Origin: Lachnospiraceae bacterium | Lineage (GTDB): Bacteria; Bacillota; Clostridia; Lachnospirales; Lachnospiraceae | Assembly: GCA_902363445.1 (NCBI GenBank) | Contig: CABJAB010000003.1 | Location: forward strand, 372,001 to 436,000 | DNA: 64,000 bases | Reading direction: 5' to 3' | Part shown: in pieces, positions 36,342-45,512 of the stretch | Numbering within the stretch: position 1 is the stretch's first letter | Layout: the number at the start of each line of letters is the position of its first letter | The notes under the pieces: generated by a model | The model's input: the letters and a program-made list of their open reading frames with translations, nothing else | Database searches by the model: none | What the model was told of the DNA's origin: nothing | Made by a program: the position numbers and the translations under genes

Positions 36342-36725
36342 AGCGCCGGCAGAAGTTCCGGACCGTCACGATTTCGGTTCGCTGGCGATGCAGTGTCCGC
36401 TCCAATGGTTTTCAAAACAAGCGGAAGTTTATCTCGGTGCGGCAGGAAGAGCAGGAGGAACGATCCGATTCCATCGTAAGGCGAGCACTGCAAAGGCGTT
36501 AGCAGGATTTTCCCCGACGCAGGGAGGCAAAAATCGCATATCATGCGGATTTTTGTTGGAATCTGACATGGAAAAATATCGATTTATCCATGTCAGTTGG
36601 AAAGGGCCGACTGGAGGCCGTAAAAATTCTGGTTACGGCTGCCAGCGAACCGCCTGGATAGAATCGGATTTCCTCCTGTCTCATCTGATTCATAAGACTG
36701 TTTTAAAAGTATTCAAAGGTATACC
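36342..36725 (-). repeat. interspersed repeat, copy C (384 bases, reverse orientation)
   Basis: Read on the minus strand it matches copy B from the left arm (CCTTTGAATAC) through module 1 and the mid segment. It then shares the last ~30 bases of module 2 (CTGCATCGCCAGCGAACCGA) and the first ~20 of the right arm before similarity stops near 36342. The 34-base palindrome at 36563-36596 is identical to that of copy B. The small open frames inside are not kept between copies. With the kinase promoter and the prsA terminator, this accounts for the gap 36195-36841. Confidence 0.8.
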
Positions 36726-36787
36726 CAAGGGCATCCCTTAATTTATGCCCTGCGGGCAGGCGCACTTCGTGCGGCAAGGTATATAAC

Positions 36788-36822
36788 AAAAAACCGGCGG
36801 AGTTCTTCTCCGCCGGTTTTTT
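36788..36822. terminator. bidirectional terminator after prsA
   Basis: Perfect 15-base arms AAAAAACCGGCGGAG and CTCCGCCGGTTTTTT with a 5-base loop, 19 bases after the prsA stop. Confidence 0.92.
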
Positions 36823-36841
36823 ATATCCATTCGATTCTGCC

Positions 36842-37942
36842 CTATTCAGCTGCTGTCGTAGTCTCCTCCTGGGCCGACGTGGATTCCGACGTCTCTGCCG
36901 TGGTCGTCTCTTCGCCGGCGGCTGAGGTGGTCTCTTCCTCACCGGACGTCGTCTCCGGTACTACAAACAGAGTTTTATCAAAGGTGATCGCTGACCATAC
37001 GTCCTCGTCAACCTTGAATTTAGGCATGTCCTTCAGCCATTCCGCATAGGCGCTCTGGAAAAGTTCCCCTTTCCTCTGCTCTACGATGACGGGCTTTTCT
37101 TTCTCGGTCGCTTCCTGATCAAAATCAGAATCACAATATACTATATACCATCCGTAACCTTCGTCATATACGCTTCCAAACTCTCCGGTCGCCAAAGTAC
37201 GGCCAAAATTACCGAGGGTATTGTCATAATCTCCAGCCCCGTACGTGGCCTGGGAATACGTGCAGTTATCATGCTCATCAGCCAGGGCGGACATATCCTC
37301 TCCCGCCTCTGCCTTGCCCTTCAGTTCTTCGGCAAGTGTCTCCGCTGCCGCCGCGTCGTCTCCGTCCTTCACCAGAATATAACTGATCTTACGCTGAGCC
37401 GCTTCTTCATCGCTGACTTCCGTATCCACATCCTTCACCGCATATTCATACGCTTTCATGGCAAGTGCATTATTGGTCAGGATCTCCGTAAGCCGCTCTT
37501 CTGTGATGGCTGTGGCCTCCTTGAGCGCTTCATCCATATTCTCCATGGTGCTCTTCACAGTTTCCGCTACCTTTGCGGTCTCCTCTTCATCCAGCGCAAG
37601 CCCCAGCTCTTCCGCTTTCGCTTTCAGAACATAGGTCTGATAAATGGCAGACATCACATTCTTTTTTGTATAATCTTCCAGCGTACTGCCAGTCCCGATG
37701 TCCGTTTCCCACATATCCGACAAATCGTATCCATACATGTTATAATACAATTCACTCGTATATTGATTATACCTGGCCTGATAGTTGGCTTCATCCAGAT
37801 AGATCTTAGTATCACCCAGCGTCGCGACCACCGTAGTGGGGTAATTTTCCAAAGTCACCTTAGTGCGTCCGCAGCCTGCCAATGTACCGGCTGTGAGCAA
37901 GACCGCCAGCAGAAGTACCAGCTTTCTCGTAAATTTGTTCAT
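36842..37942 (-). CDS. prsA: PrsA-like foldase lipoprotein (parvulin peptidyl-prolyl isomerase)
   Basis: A 366-residue exported lipoprotein that helps secreted proteins fold. The signal peptide is MNKFTRKLVLLLAVLLTAG with lipobox LAGC. A SurA_N-like helical region is followed by a PpiC parvulin domain (about 185-285, AQRKISYILV to GYGWYIVYCD). The C-terminal ~45 residues are rich in Thr, Glu and Ser. ATG 37942 has AGGGAGG upstream; a longer GTG frame to 37996 was rejected. It follows mfd by 76 bases. Bacillus prsA is elsewhere, so this placement is a clostridial feature. Confidence 0.92.
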   Translation of the reverse strand: MNKFTRKLVLLLAVLLTAGTLAGCGRTKVTLENYPTTVVATLGDTKIYLDEANYQARYNQYTSELYYNMYGYDLSDMWETDIGTGSTLEDYTKKNVMSAIYQTYVLKAKAEELGLALDEEETAKVAETVKSTMENMDEALKEATAITEERLTEILTNNALAMKAYEYAVKDVDTEVSDEEAAQRKISYILVKDGDDAAAAETLAEELKGKAEAGEDMSALADEHDNCTYSQATYGAGDYDNTLGNFGRTLATGEFGSVYDEGYGWYIVYCDSDFDQEATEKEKPVIVEQRKGELFQSAYAEWLKDMPKFKVDEDVWSAITFDKTLFVVPETTSGEEETTSAAGEETTTAETSESTSAQEETTTAAE

Positions 37943-38018
37943 AGTAACGGTATCCTCCCTAGATTGTTTCCTCTTAGATCCTGTACACACAGGCACTTGT
38001 TATTATAGTACCAAACGG

Positions 38019-41000
38019 TCAAACTAGCAACTCTTTTATGGCATTTAACAGGATTTTCACCTTTTCCAGCATCTGTTTTCCGTCCCTGTTTTCCCGTTTC
38101 CGATCCATATAAGTGAAGTATGGCTGCTCCGCCGCCGTGAACCGAAGAGCTCCTCCATACTGCTTCACCAGCTCCGGGATCTTCTCCACATGGAACGGCG
38201 CTTTCTCATACATCACAAGCCGCACCTCCTGGCGGTTCCCGGTTATCTCCGTCACAAACACCTTATGAGCCATGGCTTTCAGAAGGGAGATCTCCAGCAG
38301 ATTCTCAACAGGACGAGGCAGATCGCCGAACCGGTCGGTGAGCTCATCCCGCATATCCATGGCTTCCTCTTCATCCTCGATTCCAGAAATCCGTTTGTAT
38401 ATCTCAAGCTTTTGGACCTCATTCTTGATATAAGAAGGAGGAATATAAGCGTCGATGTTGAAGTCGACCGCCGTTTCAAAGGATTCTTCTTCCCCTTCTC
38501 CTTTCAGAGCCTTTACCGCTTCGTTCAAAAGCTTGCAGTAAAGGTCATAGCCGATGGCCTCCATGTGGCCGTGCTGCTCTGCGCCGAGAAGGTTTCCTGC
38601 CCCGCGGATCTCCAGATCTCTCATGGCGATCTTGATGCCGGAACCAAGTTCCGTGAACTCCCGGATAGCGGCCAGACGTTTTTCCGCCTCTTCTTTCAGG
38701 AGCTTGTTCCTTCTGTACATAAGGAATGCGTACGCGGTGCGGTTGGAACGCCCGACTCTCCCCCGCAGCTGGTAAAGCTGGGACAGCCCAAACCGGTCCG
38801 CATCATGAATGATCATGGTATTGACATTGGAGATATCCAAGCCTGTTTCAATAATCGTGGTAGAGACAAGCACATCGATCTCCCCATTAATGAAATCCAG
38901 CATGATCTTTTCCAGCTGCCTTTCCCTCATCTGCCCATGAGCGTAGACTACCACGGCATCCGGAACCAGTTCCGCAATCTTGGACGTGATGTCCTCTATA
39001 TCCTGAACCCTGTTATACACATAATAGACCTGTCCTCCCCTGGCCCGCTCCCTTTCAATGGCTTCCCGCACCATTTCTTCATTATATTCCATGACGTAAG
39101 TCTGAATGGGGACTCTGTCCATAGGCGGTTCTTCCAGGACACTCATGTCCCGGATGCCGACCAGGCTCATATGAAGCGTTCTGGGAATCGGAGTGGCAGT
39201 CAGCGTCAGTACATCCACATTTTCTCTCATCTTTTTGATCTTTTCCTTATGGGTCACTCCAAAACGCTGCTCTTCATCGATGATCAGAAGTCCCAGATCC
39301 TTGAACACCACGTCGTTGGAAAGCACCCGGTGGGTGCCGATCAAAATATCCACCAGCCCTTTTTTCAGATCCGCCAAGGTCTTTTTCTGCTCTGCGGCGC
39401 TCCTGAAACGGGACAGCATATCCACACGGACTGGAAAATCCATCATTCTCTGGACAAATGTATTATAATGCTGCTGCGCCAGAATGGTCGTAGGCACCAG
39501 GTATACGACCTGTTTTCCCTCCTGGACCGCTTTAAAGGAAGCGCGGATGGCAATTTCTGTCTTACCATAGCCCACATCCCCACATATCAGCCGGTCCATG
39601 ATCTTTTTGCTCTCCATGTCCCGTTTGGTCGCCTCAATGGCCAGCTCCTGATCTTCCGTCGCCTCATAGGGAAACAGCTCCTCAAACTCCTTCTGCCAAA
39701 TGGTATCCGGCCCGTACTGAAATCCGTCCGTATGCTGTCTCGCCGCATATAGCTGCACAAGATCCCTGGCGATTTCCTTTACAGCCCCCTTTACCCGGGA
39801 CTTCGTCCTGCCCCATTCTTGTCCTCCCAGTTTATTGAGCTTAGGCTTTTTCGCACCCGCCCCCGCATATTTCTGGATTATATCCAGCTGGGTCACCGGC
39901 AGGTAAAGGCTTCCATTACCGGCATATTCAATCTTTATATAATCCTTTATGATCTTGTCTACTTCAATTTTCTCAATCCCCCGGTAAATACCGAGTCCAT
40001 GATTTTCATGGACCACGTAATCGCCGGCCGACAGTTCAGAAAAGCTCTGAATCTTCTTGCCCTCATAGGCAGTCCGTTTTCTGCGCTTCTTCTTTTCCGT
40101 TCCGAACATATCACTTTCCGGAATCACCACGAATTTTATCATCGGGTACTCAAATCCCCGATGGAGACTCCCGTACAGCACACAGATCTCACCGGGAAGG
40201 ATTTCTTTGTCCTCCTCCTCGGAATAATAAGCCCTCAGATCATACTGCTCCTGCAGATCCTTTGCCAGCCTGGCTCCTCTCGTACGGGAAGCGCATAAAA
40301 GCGCCACTCTCCAGCCTTCTTTTTTCCACTTCTTTAAATCGCTCACCAGAAGCTCAAAGCCGTTATGGTAAGAATTTCCGTTTTTGACCGTCATGCTGTA
40401 CCGCTTCTTGACCGGTATTGTCTTCTGCTCAAGGGCAGAAAAAAGAACACTGTGGTCTCTCGCCAGTGCCGCCGACACTTCTCTCACAGAATAAAGGATA
40501 TCCGTCTGGCCGGGGAGCAGATAGCCTTTTTCCAGTCTCTGCGTCATACTCTCCCGGAATTCGGCCTCCACCACATTGGCTCGTTCAATGATCCTGGCCG
40601 GTTCATCCAGAAAAAACGGAATCCCCTCCTTAAAATAATCCAGAAAAGATACGGTCTCCGGGCAGAAGTACCGGACACATCCTTCCAACGCTCCCAGAAA
40701 ACATCCCTCCCGAAGCTCCTCCGCCATTTCCCCCACGATGGTATCGATCCGATGAGCCTCCTCGATCCGTTTCTGTTCCTTCAGCTGCTTTCGGTATGTT
40801 TCTTTTTCCTTTATCAGGCGTTCTGTTCCTGCTTCCAGCCTGTCTTTGTCAAGGACCAGCTCTCTCGCCGGATACAGGCGCACCTGCTCCAGACGCTCAA
40901 TGGAGCGCTGGCTTTCCACATCAAAAGAACGGATGGAGTCGATCTCATCTCCCCACAGTTCCGCACGGACCGGATTTTCTTCTGTGAGGGGAAAAATGTC

Positions 41001-41537
41001 CAGGATACCGCCGCGGACACAAAACTGGCCGCCCCGCTCCACTTGCGCGCATCTGTCATATCCCATGTATATAAGGCGCTCGCGAAGCTCCTCCAGGTCA
41101 AGTTCCTGTCCTTCCTTCAACAAGACGACGCTCTCCGAAAAGGCGGACAGAGGCATCAGATGGTCCATGCACCCGTCCACTGTGGTGATGATCGTCCCCT
41201 CTCCTTCCTCCAAAAGCTGTTTCAATACCATCAGACGCTTCTGAGCGAGCAGGCTGCCCTGGATATCCGCATTATAGAACAGTAAATCCCTGGCCGGGTA
41301 TAAAAAGACATTCCGATCAAAATTCCTGTAATCTTCATATATATCCTTTGCCCTTGCGTCATTGTAAGTTATAACTAACTTCAGTGGGAACATCCGTCCC
41401 AGCTCCGCCATCTGGTGAACCTTTTGAGAATCGGTGCCGCCACTGACAGAAACAGGACCTCTGCCTTTGCAAAGGTCCTCTTTTGTATCTAAATATTCTT
41501 TCAGTTCAGGCAGCGGACTGCGAAAAGAGCCTGCCAT
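38019..41537 (-). CDS. mfd: transcription-repair coupling factor
   Basis: Displaces stalled RNA polymerase and recruits UvrA. The protein has 1172 residues, full length. The UvrB-homology N-terminus is followed by the RNA-polymerase interaction module (GDYVVHENHGLGIYRG). The RecG-like motor comes next (Walker A GDVGYGKTEIAIRASFK, motif II IIDEEQRFGV, motif VI QLRGRVGRSNRTAYA). The TRCF C-terminal domain closes the protein. AGAGGTGA precedes ATG. pth and mfd are adjacent as in Bacillus. Confidence 0.97.
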   Translation of the reverse strand: MAGSFRSPLPELKEYLDTKEDLCKGRGPVSVSGGTDSQKVHQMAELGRMFPLKLVITYNDARAKDIYEDYRNFDRNVFLYPARDLLFYNADIQGSLLAQKRLMVLKQLLEEGEGTIITTVDGCMDHLMPLSAFSESVVLLKEGQELDLEELRERLIYMGYDRCAQVERGGQFCVRGGILDIFPLTEENPVRAELWGDEIDSIRSFDVESQRSIERLEQVRLYPARELVLDKDRLEAGTERLIKEKETYRKQLKEQKRIEEAHRIDTIVGEMAEELREGCFLGALEGCVRYFCPETVSFLDYFKEGIPFFLDEPARIIERANVVEAEFRESMTQRLEKGYLLPGQTDILYSVREVSAALARDHSVLFSALEQKTIPVKKRYSMTVKNGNSYHNGFELLVSDLKKWKKEGWRVALLCASRTRGARLAKDLQEQYDLRAYYSEEEDKEILPGEICVLYGSLHRGFEYPMIKFVVIPESDMFGTEKKKRRKRTAYEGKKIQSFSELSAGDYVVHENHGLGIYRGIEKIEVDKIIKDYIKIEYAGNGSLYLPVTQLDIIQKYAGAGAKKPKLNKLGGQEWGRTKSRVKGAVKEIARDLVQLYAARQHTDGFQYGPDTIWQKEFEELFPYEATEDQELAIEATKRDMESKKIMDRLICGDVGYGKTEIAIRASFKAVQEGKQVVYLVPTTILAQQHYNTFVQRMMDFPVRVDMLSRFRSAAEQKKTLADLKKGLVDILIGTHRVLSNDVVFKDLGLLIIDEEQRFGVTHKEKIKKMRENVDVLTLTATPIPRTLHMSLVGIRDMSVLEEPPMDRVPIQTYVMEYNEEMVREAIERERARGGQVYYVYNRVQDIEDITSKIAELVPDAVVVYAHGQMRERQLEKIMLDFINGEIDVLVSTTIIETGLDISNVNTMIIHDADRFGLSQLYQLRGRVGRSNRTAYAFLMYRRNKLLKEEAEKRLAAIREFTELGSGIKIAMRDLEIRGAGNLLGAEQHGHMEAIGYDLYCKLLNEAVKALKGEGEEESFETAVDFNIDAYIPPSYIKNEVQKLEIYKRISGIEDEEEAMDMRDELTDRFGDLPRPVENLLEISLLKAMAHKVFVTEITGNRQEVRLVMYEKAPFHVEKIPELVKQYGGALRFTAAEQPYFTYMDRKRENRDGKQMLEKVKILLNAIKELLV

Positions 41538-41576
41538 TCAATCACCTCTGTCTGTTATTGGTGGTTCTAAATCCTA

Positions 41577-42146
41577 TCATTTCTTTTTTCCATTGAACTT
41601 ATTCATGGCCGCCGCCATATCGCCCGCTGCGATCATGACCGCCGCCTCAGCCGCGTGAACGAGGCTTTCCCGGACTTCCGGCAGTTCCTCCGACGAAAAA
41701 TGTCCCAGCACATAGTCTGCCAGATCCATTCGGGGCGGTTTGCTTCCTACCCCCACACGGATCCTGGAGAAAACGTCGGTCCCCAAATGGGAGATGATGC
41801 TCTTCATCCCGTTATGTCCGCCGGCGCTCCCCTTTTCACGGATACGGAGCTGTCCAGGATCAAGATTGATATCATCATAGATCACCAGAAGCTCTTCCGG
41901 TGTCAGCTTATAATAATCCAGGACCTCTCTGATACTTTCCCCGCTTAAGTTCATATATGTCTGGGGCTTCAGCAGGATTACCTTTTGCCCCTCTATATTT
42001 CCTTTTCCAATGAGTCCTTTGTGTTTCTTCGTATCCACTCCGATGCGGTAAGAATCCGCCAGCTCATCGATGGCGCCGAATCCCACGTTATGCCTGGTCC
42101 CGGCATAGGTAAGGCCCGGATTCCCAAGACCTGCGATCACAAACAT
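41577..42146 (-). CDS. pth: peptidyl-tRNA hydrolase
   Basis: Releases tRNA from peptidyl-tRNA that dropped off the ribosome. The protein has 189 residues. Family segments are GLGNPGLTYAGTRHNVGF, which holds the catalytic His (about 19), then PQTYMNLSGES and GGHNGMKSI. GAGGAG precedes ATG. It lies 39 bases before mfd and follows trkH by 36 bases. In Bacillus the same gene (spoVC) lies next to mfd. Confidence 0.97.
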   Translation of the reverse strand: MFVIAGLGNPGLTYAGTRHNVGFGAIDELADSYRIGVDTKKHKGLIGKGNIEGQKVILLKPQTYMNLSGESIREVLDYYKLTPEELLVIYDDINLDPGQLRIREKGSAGGHNGMKSIISHLGTDVFSRIRVGVGSKPPRMDLADYVLGHFSSEELPEVRESLVHAAEAAVMIAAGDMAAAMNKFNGKKK

Positions 42147-42182
42147 ATCTGCTCCTCATTCCTGACATATGGCTGCCCAAAT

Positions 42183-43637
42183 CTAGCATGACTTCTTCCA
42201 GGCGGACGGCACGAATAAAATCAACATGGGAAACAGTTCCAGTCTTCCCGCCAGCATGCAGAAGGACAGCACGACCTTGCTGAGCTGCGAAAATCCGGCG
42301 AAATTCCCCATGGGGCCCACCGCCCCCAGGCCCGGCCCGATATTCCCCAGCGCAGAAAGCACCGCGGTGATGGTCGTTTCAATGTCATATCCATCCACCG
42401 ATATCACAAGCATGGCCACTATGGCAATCATAATATAGGTGAAGAAAAAAATCAAGATTCCTTTGATGATGCCCTTTTCGATCACCTTTCCGTCCATTCT
42501 CGGCGAGCTGATCATCCTGGGGTGGATGAGGTGACGGATTTCCTGCTTGATGGACTTAAACAGCACCAGGACCCGGCTCACTTTTACACCGCCTCCGGTA
42601 GACCCCGCACAGGCCCCGACTATCATCAGGGTCACGATGATCATTTTGCTCAATGTCGGCCAGAGATTGAAATCCGTAGTGCTGTATCCTGTGGTGGTCA
42701 TAATGGAGGACACCTGGAAAAAGGCGGAGCGTATGGCGTCGCTCCACGAACCGTCATAATATTTCTGGGCGATGTTAAGAGTTATAAATACCACCGAGCC
42801 TATGATGATTCCCAGGTAGAGCCTGAGCTCCCCATTTTTAAACACATCTTTCACCTGTTTTTTCAACAGCAGATAATAGACGCTGAAATTAATGCCGAAC
42901 AACATCATGAATATGGCGATTATCCATTCGGCCGCCGGATTGTGATATGCGCCGACACTGGCGTTCATATTGGAAAATCCACCCGTACCGGCGCTTCCCA
43001 TGGCATGGATCACAGAATCATAAAACGGCATTTTCGCCGCCACCAGGCAGAGGATATGGGCAATCGTCAGTCCAAAATAGATCAGATACAGGATCCGCGC
43101 CGTCTCCTTCAGCCGTGGAACCATCTTACCCGGCGTCGGGCCGGGGCTCTCCGCTTTTAAAAGCTGGACATTGGATCCGTCCATATTCGGAAGGAATGCG
43201 AGGACAAATACAAGAATCCCCATGCCGCCTATCCAATGAGTAAAGCTCCTCCAGAACATGAGGCCTCCGTTATGAAGTCCCTCTATATCCGTAAGAATCG
43301 TCGCCCCCGTGGTGGTAAAACCGGACACTGTCTCAAAAAAGCAGTCCACGTATCCGTTAAAATACCCGCTGAAATAAAAGGGAAGCGCTCCAAAGGCCGC
43401 CAAAAATATCCACGCAAATGCTACCGCGGCCAGCCCGTCCCTTGTCTGCATCTTTGTCACCTTCGGCTTCCTGCTGCGGAGCAGAAGTCCGGTAAACAAA
43501 AGCGGGACAATCGTATAAGCAAAGTATATCCAGTCATTCACCCCGGTCAAAAGAGCTACGCCGATGGGCAGAAGCATCAGGACCGCCTCATAGCACAGCA
43601 CATGTCCGACCACGTATAAAACAAGTGTAATATTCAC
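42183..43637 (-). CDS. trkH: TrkH-family potassium uptake protein
   Basis: K+ translocating subunit, 484 residues with about ten to twelve membrane helices. Filter segments are TVSGFTTTGATI, GSAGTGGFSNMN, SIMTTTGYSTTD and SALGNIGPGLG. The gate loop reads GACAGSTGGGVKVSR. The start is GTG (43635-43637) with GGGAGG 8 bases upstream. It pairs with trkA 19 bases upstream and is distinct in length and filter sequences from ktrB at 402-1784. Confidence 0.95.
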   Translation of the reverse strand: MNITLVLYVVGHVLCYEAVLMLLPIGVALLTGVNDWIYFAYTIVPLLFTGLLLRSRKPKVTKMQTRDGLAAVAFAWIFLAAFGALPFYFSGYFNGYVDCFFETVSGFTTTGATILTDIEGLHNGGLMFWRSFTHWIGGMGILVFVLAFLPNMDGSNVQLLKAESPGPTPGKMVPRLKETARILYLIYFGLTIAHILCLVAAKMPFYDSVIHAMGSAGTGGFSNMNASVGAYHNPAAEWIIAIFMMLFGINFSVYYLLLKKQVKDVFKNGELRLYLGIIIGSVVFITLNIAQKYYDGSWSDAIRSAFFQVSSIMTTTGYSTTDFNLWPTLSKMIIVTLMIVGACAGSTGGGVKVSRVLVLFKSIKQEIRHLIHPRMISSPRMDGKVIEKGIIKGILIFFFTYIMIAIVAMLVISVDGYDIETTITAVLSALGNIGPGLGAVGPMGNFAGFSQLSKVVLSFCMLAGRLELFPMLILFVPSAWKKSC

Positions 43638-43656
43638 GCTCTATGCCTCCCGACTC

Positions 43657-45015
43657 CTACACTTCAAATACATCATTCAGATCGTTCACATTGGAAGACC
43701 TGGAAATGACGATGACATTGTCTTTGGCCCTAATACAATCGTTTCCTGTGGGAATGATGATATTTCCGTTCCGGACTATCGCCGCTACCAGGAAATTTTT
43801 CTTGAATCTGATATCTTTAAACGGTACTCCCAGATTCCAGGTGCTCTCCCTGGCGACAAATTCCAGAGCCTCCGCCCTGCCGTCGGCAATCTTATGTAAA
43901 GTCTCCACGTTGCTCCCAATGGTATTCCTGAGCGACCTCACATACCGGATGATCTGTGCCGCCGTAACGTTTTTCGGGCTTATAATGGAATCCACTCCCA
44001 TCTCCTTGATGATGCCTTCATAATTCCCCCGGTTGATCTTGGCAATCACCTTGGGAACGCGAAGCCGGCTCGCATACAAGGCTGTGAGCAGATTCTCTTC
44101 ATCCCGTCCCGTAAGCGTCACGACAGCTCCCGCCGCTTCCAGATGTTCTTCTTCCAAAATCTGCTCGTCCGTCCCGTCTCCATGAATGATGATGCAGTCC
44201 GGAAGCAGTTCATCCAGTTCCTGGCACCGCTTCTTATTCTGTTCAATAATCTTGATCTTCATACCAAGGCGGCTCATCCCGAGCCCCAGATAATAAGCAA
44301 TGCGGCCTCCTCCCACGATGACCGCGGTCTTTACCTGCTTTTGGTATTTGCCTTCATATTTAAAAAAGTCCGTTATGGCGGAGGGCTTGCCCGCAATATA
44401 CATCAAGTCTCCTTCCGCGGGGACGAAGTTCCCGTCCGGGATGATCACTTCTTCTCCCCGAACGGCCGTACAGAACAGAACCGGAAATTTGATATCGCTC
44501 ATGATACCCGCCAAATTCTTCCCGACGATCTTATCACCTTTTACCACGCGGAAAGCGACAAGCTCCACCTTCCTCGCGGCAAATGTCTCCACGTTGATGG
44601 CCGTCGGAAAGCGGAGGACTCTTCCGATCTCATTGGCCGCCTCCAGCTCCGGATTAATGATCATATTAAGCCCCAGCTCCTGCTTCAGAACAGACACCTC
44701 GTGGGCATACTCCGGGTCACGGATCCTGGCCACCGTATGTTTGGCCCCGAGCCGCTTTGCTGTCAGACAGCACAGCATGTTGATCTCGTCGCTGGGCGTA
44801 GTGGCAATGATCAGGTCCGTCTCCCTCACTCCTGCGTCAAGAAGGGCTCTGGTACTCAGGCCGCTCCCCCTCAGACACATGATATCGAGACTGTCCCCGC
44901 CCTTGTCCGCGGCCTCCTGAGACTTGTCTATCACGGCTACATCATTTCCTTCGGCAGACAGATGCTTCGCCAATGTGTATCCGACTTTACCGATTCCTAC
45001 AATTATAATCTTCAT
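43657..45015 (-). CDS. trkA: TrkA, double-RCK potassium uptake regulator
   Basis: A 452-residue cytoplasmic ring protein with two RCK-N/RCK-C units. The first nucleotide loop is IVGIGKVGYTLA (residues 5-16). The second is VIVGGGRIAYYLG (near 236). It binds NAD(H) or ATP and gates TrkH. GGAGAAGG precedes ATG. Transcribed first in trkA-trkH from its own promoter at 45067-45095. Confidence 0.95.
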   Translation of the reverse strand: MKIIIVGIGKVGYTLAKHLSAEGNDVAVIDKSQEAADKGGDSLDIMCLRGSGLSTRALLDAGVRETDLIIATTPSDEINMLCCLTAKRLGAKHTVARIRDPEYAHEVSVLKQELGLNMIINPELEAANEIGRVLRFPTAINVETFAARKVELVAFRVVKGDKIVGKNLAGIMSDIKFPVLFCTAVRGEEVIIPDGNFVPAEGDLMYIAGKPSAITDFFKYEGKYQKQVKTAVIVGGGRIAYYLGLGMSRLGMKIKIIEQNKKRCQELDELLPDCIIIHGDGTDEQILEEEHLEAAGAVVTLTGRDEENLLTALYASRLRVPKVIAKINRGNYEGIIKEMGVDSIISPKNVTAAQIIRYVRSLRNTIGSNVETLHKIADGRAEALEFVARESTWNLGVPFKDIRFKKNFLVAAIVRNGNIIIPTGNDCIRAKDNVIVISRSSNVNDLNDVFEV

Positions 45016-45040
45016 GTTCTATCCTTCTCCATCATCTGTG

Positions 45041-45057
45041 TATGGGCAGTGCCCATA
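45041..45057. promoter_or_regulatory. 17-base dyad just downstream of the trkA start site
   Basis: TATGGGC-AGT-GCCCATA lies at about +4 to +20 of the predicted trkA transcript. A repressor site or a small leader hairpin is possible. Confidence 0.45.
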
Positions 45058-45066
45058 GATAATTTC

Positions 45067-45095
45067 ATTATATAAGTGATATAAGGAATAAGCAA
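45067..45095 (-). promoter_or_regulatory. sigma-A promoter for trkA-trkH
   Basis: Minus strand TTGCTT (45090-45095), spacer 17, TATAAT (45067-45072). Confidence 0.75.
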
Positions 45096-45149
45096 CCTGT
45101 TTCCCGGTTCTTTTACAACATCTTTAGACCATTTTTTACCTTTGAGACG

Positions 45150-45182
45150 AAAAAAGGCAGGCACCCTTCGGCACCTGCCTGG
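45150..45182 (-). terminator. terminator after spoVG
   Basis: Outer arms AGGCAGG and CCTGCCT with further inner pairing, followed by TTTTTT on the minus strand, 17 bases after the spoVG stop. Confidence 0.85.
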
Positions 45183-45198
45183 TTTACTCAACGACTGT

Positions 45199-45474
45199 TT
45201 ATTCCTCTTCTTCTGCTTCCAGCAGAGTCGACTCATACTTTGCAAGGATGATGCCCTGGATCTTGTCCCTAGTCTCTGAATTGATCGGATGTGCGATATC
45301 CCGATATTCGCCGTCAGTAGCTTTGCGGCTGGGCATGGCAATGAACATTCCTTTTTCGCCCTCAATCACCTTAATATCATGAACCACGAATTCGTTGTCC
45401 AGAGTAATAGACACAATTGCTTTCATTTTCCCCTCTTTTGATACCTTCCTGACCCTCACATCTGTAATCTGCAT
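45199..45474 (-). CDS. spoVG: SpoVG, septation/RNA-binding regulator
   Basis: A 91-residue protein with the SpoVG fold: [19 protein letters not shown] at the start and [20 protein letters not shown] in the middle. The family binds DNA or RNA and influences septation and sporulation. I chose the ATG giving the family N-terminus. GGAAGGGG lies 11-12 bases upstream, a long spacing. An in-frame ATG 8 codons earlier has only a weak site. It follows glgD by 38 bases from this start, suggesting co-transcription with glgC-glgD. Confidence 0.93.
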   Translation of the reverse strand: MQITDVRVRKVSKEGKMKAIVSITLDNEFVVHDIKVIEGEKGMFIAMPSRKATDGEYRDIAHPINSETRDKIQGIILAKYESTLLEAEEEE

Positions 45475-45512
45475 TTTTACATAGTCCCCTTCCTTCATCT
45501 CTTACTAGTATA

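Noticed and set aside
36342..36725. Remnant insertion sequence with transposase
   Set aside because: No DDE, serine or tyrosine transposase motif and no clear terminal inverted repeats or target duplication could be seen in any of the three copies.
36388..36741. 117-codon open frame inside repeat copy C
   Set aside because: The matching part of copy B has indels that break this frame, so the similarity is at DNA level, not protein level.
38190..39752. 520-codon open frame on the plus strand
   Set aside because: Antisense to mfd, which is complete. No ribosome site and no recognisable domain.
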